From Arthrobacter silvisoli (GTDB lineage: Bacteria > Actinomycetota > Actinomycetes > Actinomycetales > Micrococcaceae), in contig NZ_QRCU01000033.1 in NCBI RefSeq assembly GCF_003369445.1, positions 1 to 37,148 on the forward strand: a DNA stretch of 37,148 nucleotides, read 5' to 3'. Every line of letters starts with the position of its first letter. Position 1 is the first letter of the stretch. Shown here piece after piece: positions 16,090-23,804 of this stretch. A program made the position numbers and the translations under genes. Under the pieces are notes generated by a model, which saw only the letters and a list, made by a program, of their open reading frames with translations, made no database searches and was not told where the DNA came from.

Positions 16090-17310
16090 CTACGCGTTCG
16101 CTCCGCGGGCGGCGTCGTCGCTTTCCTTCGTTCCGGCGTCGCCGGCTTCCTCCGCCGCGTCAGTCCCGCTTTCCGGTCCCTTGCGGGGCGGCAGGCCACG
16201 GCGGCGGCGGGTCGGCCAGGTGAAGATCAAGGTGAGCAGGGCCGCCAGGAAGACCAGTCCTGCGATGGCGATGCCCGCATCCATCCAGAACTGGCCTGGG
16301 AACAGGCGGATCAGGGTGTCTTCAAGGGCGAAAGTCCAAGTGCCGTTGGCGAAGAAGATCCGGTGGAATTCGGTAAAGAACTGCTGCCAGCCGAGCACAC
16401 CGAGGGTGCCCAGCGCCAGGATGACCACCAGCGTGGCGATCGATCCGGCAAAGAGGCCACGGCGGATGCCGCCAGTGCTGCGCTTGCGCAGGTACAGCAT
16501 GGCGATGATCCCGATGAGCACCATCAGGGCCGCCGCTCCGAACGCGGAAAGCATGACGAGCTTCACGTCCGCCATGTGGACCACTTCGCTGTCCTTGAAC
16601 AGCTTGGTGCCGTCTTCGCGGACCAGATCGCCGAGGTACCGCGGGCCCGCCCAGTTGCTGAGGTAGTCCACGGCGTAGGAGCCGTAAGTCATCCGGTCGT
16701 CGGTGCTGAAGCCGTAGCCGTCACCCGGGAATCCCGGGCGGTTGTACTCCACCCAGAGGAACAGCGGGCTGGTGACGGCCCTGATGGCCACGACCAGCAG
16801 CACCACGGGGTAGAACACGGCCAGAAGCACCTGGAAGATCCGCGGCGCCACCGGCTTGGCGTTGGCGGCCAGCTCGCGCTCGGCGTTGCGGCGTTCCACT
16901 TCCGCTTCGGGTGGCCGGACATGGAGGGCCGACGTCGGAAGGGGCTCGGCGAACAGGGCCGGTTCCGGCGCGGCGCCGGCAGCCTCTGCGGCTTTGCGGT
17001 CCGCGCGGGTTTCAGGCTGCCCCTCGGGCGTCCGGCCGGCCTGGACGGGTGCAGAGGCACCCGCCGTTCGGGCAAGCCCGGTTGACTTGGCGGCCGCCCC
17101 GGGGTTACCGGTCTCGCCGGGCTTGGCGGTCGCGCCGGGGTTACCGGCGTCGCCAGGCTTGGCGGCTTCCGAGGATGTGGCGGGAGAAGCGGACGGCGCC
17201 TTTCCGGGCGCTTCCTTGGCGGCAGCCGGTTTCATCCACTCGAAAGCCGGCTCGCCGTCGTCGTCGATATCCACGTCCGGCTCACTGGGGTTCGGGGTTT
17301 TGTCACTCAC
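16090..17310 (-). CDS. DUF1461 / TIGR01906 (Lit-like) integral membrane protein
   Basis: A 406-residue protein. Residues 1-150 are a hydrophilic Ala/Pro/Gly/Glu-rich cytoplasmic extension with a 12-residue repeat at 51-74. The rest is a four-segment membrane domain (about 158-178, 249-272, 286-306, 343-363) matching DUF1461/TIGR01906. This family includes Lit, the lipoprotein intramolecular transacylase of Firmicutes, which makes lyso-form lipoproteins. Two histidines are conserved in position: His245 in VVHMADVK on the external loop and His316 in FFTEFHRIFF, with TWTF and LIRLFPGQFW following. These fit the two catalytic histidines of Lit. Activity in Actinobacteria is inference only. The start is GTG. 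It lies 136 bp after the SpoIIM-like gene. Confidence 0.85.
   Translation of the reverse strand: MSDKTPNPSEPDVDIDDDGEPAFEWMKPAAAKEAPGKAPSASPATSSEAAKPGDAGNPGATAKPGETGNPGAAAKSTGLARTAGASAPVQAGRTPEGQPETRADRKAAEAAGAAPEPALFAEPLPTSALHVRPPEAEVERRNAERELAANAKPVAPRIFQVLLAVFYPVVLLVVAIRAVTSPLFLWVEYNRPGFPGDGYGFSTDDRMTYGSYAVDYLSNWAGPRYLGDLVREDGTKLFKDSEVVHMADVKLVMLSAFGAAALMVLIGIIAMLYLRKRSTGGIRRGLFAGSIATLVVILALGTLGVLGWQQFFTEFHRIFFANGTWTFALEDTLIRLFPGQFWMDAGIAIAGLVFLAALLTLIFTWPTRRRRGLPPRKGPESGTDAAEEAGDAGTKESDDAARGANA
17095..17166 (-). repeat. 36-bp in-frame tandem repeat
   Basis: Two 36-bp copies encode KPGDAGNPGATA and KPGETGNPGAAA in the cytoplasmic extension of the Lit-like protein. A low-complexity expansion in a linker; probably structural slack. 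Confidence 0.85.
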
Positions 17311-17398
17311 GTCGCTTCACTTCCGTAGGGTTCGCATGCAGGCGTAAAACAGGTCGCCGGCAATATTCTCTGTATTCGAGCCTACCGTCAGGCTTTGT

Positions 17399-17422
17399 GC
17401 CGGGGCGACGAGCCACCCCGGC
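17399..17422 (-). terminator. Hairpin after the SpoIIM-like gene
   Basis: GCCGGGG at 17399-17405 pairs with CCCCGGC at 17416-17422 around a 10-base loop, 25 bp past the SpoIIM-like stop. There is no U run, so it may be only a weak terminator before the Lit-like gene. Confidence 0.4.
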
Positions 17423-17446
17423 CGGAACCAGAATCCGCTGCGTCCT

Positions 17447-18439
17447 TCAGGCAGCGATCGCCCGGTATCCGGCGTCCTTGCTGTCGAGGTCGCCGGTGGA
17501 TCCGGCACGGAAGGCCCGCCCGCCCAGCACGAGCGTGTACACCCAGTAGGCGGCCAGGACCAGGGCGCCGATCAGGAGTTTCGCCCAGACCGGCAGCGGG
17601 CTCGGCGTCACGAAGGCTTCAACCAGCCCGGAGACGAACAGCACCAGCACCAGCCCCAAGGCCACGGTGATCAAGGAACGCCCTTCATCGGCCACGGCCT
17701 GGATGCGCCGCCGGGGGCCGGGCGACACCATGGCCCAGAAGATCTTCAGCCCCGCGGCGGAGGCGATGAAGACCGCCGTGAGCTCCATGAGCCCGTGCGG
17801 GAGGATGTAGCTGAAGAACACGTCCAGCTTGCCTGTGGCGGCGAAGAGCCCGGCAGCGATGCCTACGCCTTGGGCGTTCGCCACGAGCATCATCGGCACC
17901 CAGAACCCCGTGATTCCCAAGGCGACAGCCTGCGCACCGATCCAGGCATTGTTGGTCCACACCGCGCCGGCGAACGATGCCGCGGGGTTTTCCGAGTAGT
18001 AGTCGATGAACTCTTCGTCCACGTAATGCTTCAACCGGGCGTTGCTCCCGAGGGCGCGAAGGGCCTCCGGGGACGTCCCGATCCAGAAGGCATACGCGGC
18101 GCCCACGAGGCAGAAGAAGACCCCGCACCACAGGGTCATCCACCGGAGGCGGTAAAAAGCCGCGGGAAGTGAGACCACGAAGAACGCGGCAAGGTCCTCC
18201 ATGAAGTTCGAGCGGGCCCCGGTGAAGCGGGTCCGGGCCTGTGCCAGCGTGGCGGACAATGACGCGGACAGGGCACCTTCCGGCGCCACCGAGCGGATCA
18301 GCGACAGGTGCGAAGACGCCGCCTGGTACAACTTCAGGAGTTGGTCGGCTTCCTCACCGCTGAGACGCCTCTGGTGCGCCAGTTCATGCAGGCGCGCCCA
18401 TTTGGCAGAATGCACCGCGGAAAAGGCGTCGATATCCAC
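17447..18439 (-). CDS. SpoIIM / DUF95 family membrane protein
   Basis: A 330-residue integral membrane protein of the stage II sporulation M / DUF95 family. A soluble helical N-terminus of about 95 residues (MDIDAFSAVHSAKWARLHEL) precedes about six membrane segments. Conserved features include FIDYYSENPAASFAG and the central VANAQGVGIAAGL-x-LPHGLMEL region. The organism is unlikely to sporulate, so the role is not engulfment; in Actinobacteria this family is found beside RDD and MoxR/DUF58 genes and is functionally undefined. It is divergent from the RDD gene. TAGGGT 6 bases upstream of the GTG suggests a leaderless message. Confidence 0.92.
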   Translation of the reverse strand: MDIDAFSAVHSAKWARLHELAHQRRLSGEEADQLLKLYQAASSHLSLIRSVAPEGALSASLSATLAQARTRFTGARSNFMEDLAAFFVVSLPAAFYRLRWMTLWCGVFFCLVGAAYAFWIGTSPEALRALGSNARLKHYVDEEFIDYYSENPAASFAGAVWTNNAWIGAQAVALGITGFWVPMMLVANAQGVGIAAGLFAATGKLDVFFSYILPHGLMELTAVFIASAAGLKIFWAMVSPGPRRRIQAVADEGRSLITVALGLVLVLFVSGLVEAFVTPSPLPVWAKLLIGALVLAAYWVYTLVLGGRAFRAGSTGDLDSKDAGYRAIAA

Positions 18440-18445
18440 GGCACT

Positions 18446-18451
18446 ACCCTA
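18446..18451 (-). promoter_or_regulatory. -10 element for the leaderless SpoIIM-like gene
   Basis: TAGGGT on the minus strand ends 6 bases before the GTG at 18439, the same hexamer and spacing as at tatD. On the other strand the 76-bp divergent gap holds TTGACG (18465-18470) but no matching -10 at proper spacing for the RDD gene. Confidence 0.45.
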
Positions 18452-18515
18452 ACCCCCTGCCGCTGTTGACGGGGGCCTAAACTCTGAGGACAAGCAATCA
18501 GCGTTGGGGGCATCC

Positions 18516-19313
18516 GTGAGTTCCATCATTACCGGCGAAGCAGTGGTCCTTGAACTCCGGCCGGCGTCGTTCGCTGCCCGCGCGCTCGGCCTGATCCTGG
18601 ACCTGTTGGTCTATTTCGTGCTCCTGATGGTCGTGATGCTGCTTGTCGGGAGCCTGCTCCCGGACCTGGACGAGGCAGCGGGCCGGACGCTGATCCTGTT
18701 CAACGGCGTGTTGTGCCTGGTGATTGTGCCGGTGGCGGTTGAGACCCTGAGCCGCGGGCGTTCGGTGGGCAAACTTGCCGTCGGCCTGCGGATCGTACGC
18801 GACGACGGCGGTTCCATCCGTTTCCGGCACGCGGTGATCCGGGGGCTGATCGGATTCCTCGAAATCTTCCTGACGTTCGGCGGCCTGGCCGTGGCGGTTG
18901 CGCTGTTCAACGACAAGTCGAAGAGGCTCGGCGACATCGTGGCCGGAACCTATGCCCTCCGCCAGCGCGTCCAGGACGAAGTGAAGGTGTTCCCGTTCGC
19001 CCCGCCGTACCTGCAGGGATGGGTGGCCATGGCCGACATCGGCCGGATCCCCGACGCGGCTGCCCGGCGGGCCACCCAGTTCGTGCAACAGGCACCCAGG
19101 ATGGCTCCGGCGTCGCGCATCAACTTGGCCATGTCCCTGGCAACGGAACTGTCCGCGCACGTGGCTCCCCCGCCACCGCTGGGAACGCTCCCGGAAGACT
19201 ACCTGTGGGCGGTGCTGGGCGAGCGGCGGAACCGCGAACTGAAAAGGCTCACGCGCGCCGAGGAACGCAGCAGGATCATCGGCGAACGCCTCGCCCGGAC
19301 ACCGTTCAGCTGA
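18516..19313 (+). CDS. RDD family membrane protein
   Basis: A 265-residue protein. The RDD domain covers about 12-155 with three membrane segments. Its signature residues are the Arg-Asp of RALGLILD and the later Asp in KRLGDIVAGTYALR; GRSVGKLAVGLRIVRDDG is the usual cytoplasmic link. A cytoplasmic C-terminal tail of about 110 residues, rich in Arg, Ala and Pro, follows. I choose GTG at 18516 because a G-rich GGGGG stands 5 bases before it; an upstream TTG at 18504 is in frame. RDD proteins have been linked to transport or ion tolerance in some bacteria, but function here is unknown. It is divergent from SpoIIM-like, a common pairing. Confidence 0.92.
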   Translation: MSSIITGEAVVLELRPASFAARALGLILDLLVYFVLLMVVMLLVGSLLPDLDEAAGRTLILFNGVLCLVIVPVAVETLSRGRSVGKLAVGLRIVRDDGGSIRFRHAVIRGLIGFLEIFLTFGGLAVAVALFNDKSKRLGDIVAGTYALRQRVQDEVKVFPFAPPYLQGWVAMADIGRIPDAAARRATQFVQQAPRMAPASRINLAMSLATELSAHVAPPPPLGTLPEDYLWAVLGERRNRELKRLTRAEERSRIIGERLARTPFS

Positions 19314-19345
19314 TCAGCTAATCAGCGCTCGACATCATCAATGCC

Positions 19346-19369
19346 CAGGCCAGCGGTACGACCGGCCTG
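19346..19369. terminator. Hairpin between convergent RDD and L,D-transpeptidase genes
   Basis: CAGGCC (19346-19351) pairs with GGCCTG (19364-19369), with an inner GGT/ACC pair and a bulge. It lies in a 57-bp convergent gap and has no clear T tract. It is probably shared by both genes. Confidence 0.5.
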
Positions 19370-19370
19370 A

Positions 19371-20603
19371 TCAGCGGTGGGCGTAGGAGGCCCAGGGGAT
19401 GTTCCAGTCGCCGAAGCCTTCCAGCGGCTCCACTGCGGGAGCCCCGGTGTTCAGCACTTGGACCAGGTCGCCGGTCCTCATGTTGTTGAAGAACCAGGTA
19501 GCGTCCGCCGGCAGCAGACCGACGCAGCCGTGCGAGACGTTCACCACACCAACCGCCCCGTAGGCGGACGGCAGCGCCTGGTGCACGTACACGCCGGAGT
19601 TGGTCAGGCGGTTGGCGCGCTCAACGGTCAGCGGCGGGTAGTAGCCTTTGTCGCCGGGCTTGAGGCCGATGCTGCCGGCGTTGAACTTCGAATAGCGCTG
19701 CTGTTCCATGATCACCGCGTAACCGGTGGGAGAGAGCCAGTCCGGGCTGCCTAGTGTGACCGGTGCCGTGTGAACCAGCGTGCCGTCGATGTACACCTTC
19801 ATGGTCTTGGTCAGGTCGTCAACGACGGCGACGCGCTGCGGACCGGTGGTGTAGGTGACCTTCACATTCGAGTTGCCGATCATCCCGTTGCCGAACTCTT
19901 TGCCGAAGAGTGCCAGGTCCACGGTGACCTTGGTGCCCGAGGCCCAGAACTTCTCCGGACGGATGCGGACTTTCTGGTCGGAGTACCAGCGCCAGGCCAC
20001 CTTCTGCTTGGACGACACCGTGACCTTGACGGCTTTCTCCATCGCGGCCTTGTTCAGGACCGGTTCGCTGAAGTTGATCTCAATGGGCTGGCCGGAGCCC
20101 ATGACCGAGCCGTTCATGGGGTACACCGAAGCGTCGGCTTCGTTGGGCGTGGAGACCGTGGTGAAGGACTGGGTCTTCTTGGTTTCCCGGCCGGCACCGT
20201 CCACCACGGTGAACGAGTAGTTGTACTTCGTGTTGAACTTCAGCGGTTCCAGGGTGCTCCAGGTGCTGCCGTCGGCGCTGGTGCTGCCCTTCACCGGGGT
20301 GCCGCCGTCCGCCGGGACCAGGACGACGTCCTTGACGGTGCCGTTCACGGCCTTCACGGTCGGCCCGACGGCGGGGTTCACTTCGCGGGCGCCGTCCAGC
20401 GGCGTGATGCCCAGTTCCACGGCCTTGACGACGGCAGCGGCGAGCCCGGCTTCGCTGCGCTGCGGGGAGCCGGCCTCTGATTCGGGGGCATGGCCGAGCC
20501 ACGAAGGCGCCGTCGCGACGCCGATTCCACCGGCCGCGACCAAGGCACAGATTCCGGCAATCGCCAGGATCTTCCCGGTACGGCGTTTCGCCCTGTCCCG
20601 CAT
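19371..20603 (-). CDS. L,D-transpeptidase (YkuD) with Ig-like domains
   Basis: A cell-wall enzyme that forms 3-3 cross-links between meso- or L-Lys-type stem peptides, or attaches proteins to them, outside the membrane. I start at the ATG at 20603 (410 residues), with GGAG 8 bases upstream; the open frame runs 37 codons further without support. A basic N-terminus and one membrane segment at about 10-32 act as anchor; there is no lipobox. Two Ig-like domains follow (about 75-155 and 160-250), as in mycobacterial LdtMt2. The YkuD domain covers about 255-385, with His341 and the catalytic SHGC (His358, Cys360). A short C-terminal tail ends it. It lies downstream of ahcY, with its own promoter. 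Confidence 0.94.
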   Translation of the reverse strand: MRDRAKRRTGKILAIAGICALVAAGGIGVATAPSWLGHAPESEAGSPQRSEAGLAAAVVKAVELGITPLDGAREVNPAVGPTVKAVNGTVKDVVLVPADGGTPVKGSTSADGSTWSTLEPLKFNTKYNYSFTVVDGAGRETKKTQSFTTVSTPNEADASVYPMNGSVMGSGQPIEINFSEPVLNKAAMEKAVKVTVSSKQKVAWRWYSDQKVRIRPEKFWASGTKVTVDLALFGKEFGNGMIGNSNVKVTYTTGPQRVAVVDDLTKTMKVYIDGTLVHTAPVTLGSPDWLSPTGYAVIMEQQRYSKFNAGSIGLKPGDKGYYPPLTVERANRLTNSGVYVHQALPSAYGAVGVVNVSHGCVGLLPADATWFFNNMRTGDLVQVLNTGAPAVEPLEGFGDWNIPWASYAHR

Positions 20604-20668
20604 GTTCCGTCTCCTACATCCCCAAATGCAGCCCGGCATCGAAACGGGCCTGTCAAAGTAACCAGCCA

Positions 20669-20674
20669 ATTCTA
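20669..20674 (-). promoter_or_regulatory. -10 element for the L,D-transpeptidase gene
   Basis: TAGAAT on the minus strand (5 of 6 to consensus) would give a leader of about 60 nt. A TTGACA at 20651-20656 is downstream of it and has no -10 at 17 bp, so it is a less likely alternative. Confidence 0.35.
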
Positions 20675-20701
20675 GCCGCGCCCGGGGCTGCAAACAGCAA
20701 A

Positions 20702-20728
20702 GCGCGGGTTGCATGACACAACCCGCGC
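20702..20728 (-). terminator. Terminator of the ahcY transcript
   Basis: A perfect 10-bp stem (20702-20711 with 20719-20728, loop 7) is followed on the minus strand by the T-rich TTTGCTGTTTGCAG. It lies 36 bp after the ahcY stop and separates it from the L,D-transpeptidase gene. Confidence 0.8.
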
Positions 20729-20763
20729 CCCGCGAATGATGCTGCCGTCAGCGGCAGCAGCCG

Positions 20764-22242
<1,479 letters not shown>

Positions 22243-22292
22243 GGATGTCCTTAGATAGAACCGGTGAACGGCTGGAACAAGTGCTGGTGGGG

Positions 22293-22517
22293 TCAGGCTT
22301 TGGCTGGGCCGTCGTGCTGGCCGGAGGGAGCGGCGTCTGCCGCGGCCCGCAGCTCCGGCGGCAGCAGCAGCGGGATGCCGTCCTGGATGGCGTACCGGGG
22401 TTTGTTGCCCGTGGCGTCCGCCTCGGCAGCTACCAGTTCCTCGCCTTCCTGGACCAGCGTGGACCCGGTGACCGGACAACGCAGAATGGACAACAGTTCA
22501 GGACTGACCTTTGGCAT
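22293..22517 (-). CDS. Trm112 family protein
   Basis: A 74-residue protein of the Trm112/UPF0434 family. It shows [22 protein letters not shown] and [16 protein letters not shown], the two halves of the small zinc-ribbon-like fold. Only one cysteine of the classical four is present (Cys14), so zinc binding is doubtful. Trm112 proteins can activate methyltransferases in other organisms (family knowledge); the bacterial partner is not known. The ATG at 22517 has GGGAG 8 bases upstream. It precedes ahcY, giving a possible methylation link. Confidence 0.85.
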   Translation of the reverse strand: MPKVSPELLSILRCPVTGSTLVQEGEELVAAEADATGNKPRYAIQDGIPLLLPPELRAAADAAPSGQHDGPAKA

Positions 22518-22623
22518 GGTTGTAGCTCCCTGGATGGCACCGTCGCATAGGTGCCGGTGGCGGACCGGATATGCAGCTTCCAGCGTACAGCCCGGCAACA
22601 GCTGGAACGATTGTGTTTACGCC

Positions 22624-22998
22624 TCAGGAAGGCTCGCGCAAAATGCGCAGGTGGCCCCGCCGGGTCCCCTCGACGAGCGGGGGTTCGACGGCGGGCCGCG
22701 CGGTGCGCTGTCCCGGAGCGTCAGGAGCCGCGGCGGCTCCGCGGACGGCGTTGGCCAGGGCGAGCAGGTCGTCAGGGCCCGGTTCCGGCGGGGTGGAGGG
22801 CATCGCCAAGCGAAGGACCTCCCAGCCGCGCGGCACCGTCAGGGAGTCGGCGTGCTGGGTGCAGAGGTCGTAGGAGTGCGGTTCGGCGTACATCGCCAGC
22901 GGCCCGAGCACGGCCGTCGATTCGGCGTAAACGTACGTCAACGTGGCCACCGCGGACTGGCGGCAGGCTGATCTGGAACATTGGCGAATAGCACCCAC
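22624..22998 (-). CDS. DUF3499 family protein
   Basis: A 124-residue actinobacterial protein. The first 70 residues are the conserved DUF3499 core: MGAIRQCSRSACRQSA at the start, TYVYAESTAVLGPLA, and YDLCTQHADSLTVPRGWEV. Cys7, Cys12 and the CTQH Cys/His could form a zinc site (inference). The C-terminal 50 residues are Pro/Ala/Arg-rich and probably disordered. I choose GTG at 22998, since TAATCT lies 8 bases upstream; the longer open frame crosses tandem repeats and is spurious. The function is unknown. It is divergent from the zincin-like gene, the same pairing as seen around Rv3258c-Rv3259 in M. tuberculosis. Confidence 0.85.
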   Translation of the reverse strand: MGAIRQCSRSACRQSAVATLTYVYAESTAVLGPLAMYAEPHSYDLCTQHADSLTVPRGWEVLRLAMPSTPPEPGPDDLLALANAVRGAAAAPDAPGQRTARPAVEPPLVEGTRRGHLRILREPS

Positions 22999-23006
22999 AA
23001 CATCCC

Positions 23007-23012
23007 AGATTA
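23007..23012 (-). promoter_or_regulatory. -10 element for DUF3499
   Basis: TAATCT on the minus strand ends 8 bases before the GTG at 22998, consistent with a leaderless or nearly leaderless transcript. Confidence 0.45.
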
Positions 23013-23076
23013 GCGGGTGGCGGGCGGCAGGCGGCGTATTGGCGGTGCTGCGCGCATTATGTCGCGCTGGGTTCCT

Positions 23077-23254
23077 GGGCCAACAGCGGCGAGGGCCCCG
23101 AATCGAAGCGAAGCAAGATTTGGGAGCCTCTGGGTGGGCCCACAGCGGCGAGGGCCCCCGAATCGAAGCGAAGCAAGATTTGGGAGCCTCTGGGTGGGCC
23201 CACAGCCGCGAGGGCCCCGAATCGAAGCGAAGCAAGATTTGGGAGCCGCTGGGG
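23077..23254. repeat. Three tandem 59-60 bp repeats
   Basis: Copies at 23077-23135, 23136-23195 and 23196-23254 differ at only a few positions. Each holds GTGGGCCCAC-like palindromic sequence (degenerate in copy 1) and an AATCGAAGCGAAGCAAGATT segment. They fill the divergent gap between DUF3499 and the zincin-like gene and end 2 bp before that gene's -10 element, so the last copy forms its -35 region. There are no spacers, so it is not a CRISPR array. Confidence 0.97.
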
Positions 23255-23256
23255 AC

Positions 23257-23262
23257 TAAAGT
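23257..23262 (+). promoter_or_regulatory. -10 element for the zincin-like gene
   Basis: TAAAGT is followed by 6 bases and the ATG at 23269, a leaderless layout. The -35 region lies in the third tandem repeat and does not match TTGACA. Confidence 0.45.
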
Positions 23263-23268
23263 CGGTAT

Positions 23269-23775
23269 ATGCAGTCACAGCAGCACAGTCCGGGTTTCAC
23301 GATCAACCTGGGCGAAGCCGGAGGCAATTCGTCCGGCGCCCCGGTGCGCAGCTTCAGGCAGCGCCGGCGGAACCGCCACGGCCGGGGGCAGCGTGGCGAA
23401 GTCATGCTTCCCACCCTTCCGGGCTACCGCAGCAGGGCGGAACGCTTTGATGACCTGGTCCTGGATTCGGCCGAGCGGCTCCAGGACATGTGGGGCCAGC
23501 AGCTGAGCGGCGTCTCTTTTGCCGTGGAGGAAATCCCGCCGAACCTCGAGCAGTTGGTGGCCGAAGGCGGAGCTGCTCCGCTTGGCGCTTGCACCAGGGG
23601 TACGGGCACGGAAGGCCCGCTCATCACCGTGTACCGCCGCGTAGTGGAGCACACCGCGGGCGGCCGGGAGGAACTGCAGGACCTCATCCATGACGTGGTG
23701 GTCGAATACACCGCGGAATACCTTGGTGTCCCGCCGGAATCCCTGGATCCGGTGTACCGCCGCCGCTACCAGTAA
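23269..23775 (+). CDS. Zincin-like (DUF1025) family protein, active site degenerate
   Basis: A 168-residue protein. Residues 35-150 match the actinobacterial metallopeptidase family of the DUF1025/zincin_1 type by order and motifs: RSRAERFDDLVLDSAERL, FAVEEIPPNLEQL, ITVYRRVVEHTAG and the final LIHDVVVEYTAEYLG. In typical members a HExxH zinc motif stands in that last helix; here it reads HDVVVEY, so Glu and the second His are missing and catalysis is unlikely by the known mechanism. The first 45 residues are Arg/Gly-rich. It follows the triple repeat and is convergent with DUF5719. The family name is inferred from position and motifs. Confidence 0.8.
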   Translation: MQSQQHSPGFTINLGEAGGNSSGAPVRSFRQRRRNRHGRGQRGEVMLPTLPGYRSRAERFDDLVLDSAERLQDMWGQQLSGVSFAVEEIPPNLEQLVAEGGAAPLGACTRGTGTEGPLITVYRRVVEHTAGGREELQDLIHDVVVEYTAEYLGVPPESLDPVYRRRYQ

Positions 23776-23804
23776 GTGGCCGCGGCTGCTTTCAGTTTCC
23801 GGCC

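Noticed and set aside
20604..20714. Longer L,D-transpeptidase starting at 20714
   Set aside because: The extension has no signal-like sequence and crosses the likely promoter and ahcY terminator flank; GGAG supports 20603.
22624..23235. 203-codon version of DUF3499
   Set aside because: The extra N-terminus is a translation of the tandem repeats, while homology and the -10 element support the GTG at 22998.
23077..23254. CRISPR array
   Set aside because: The copies are contiguous with no unique spacers, and no cas genes are present.
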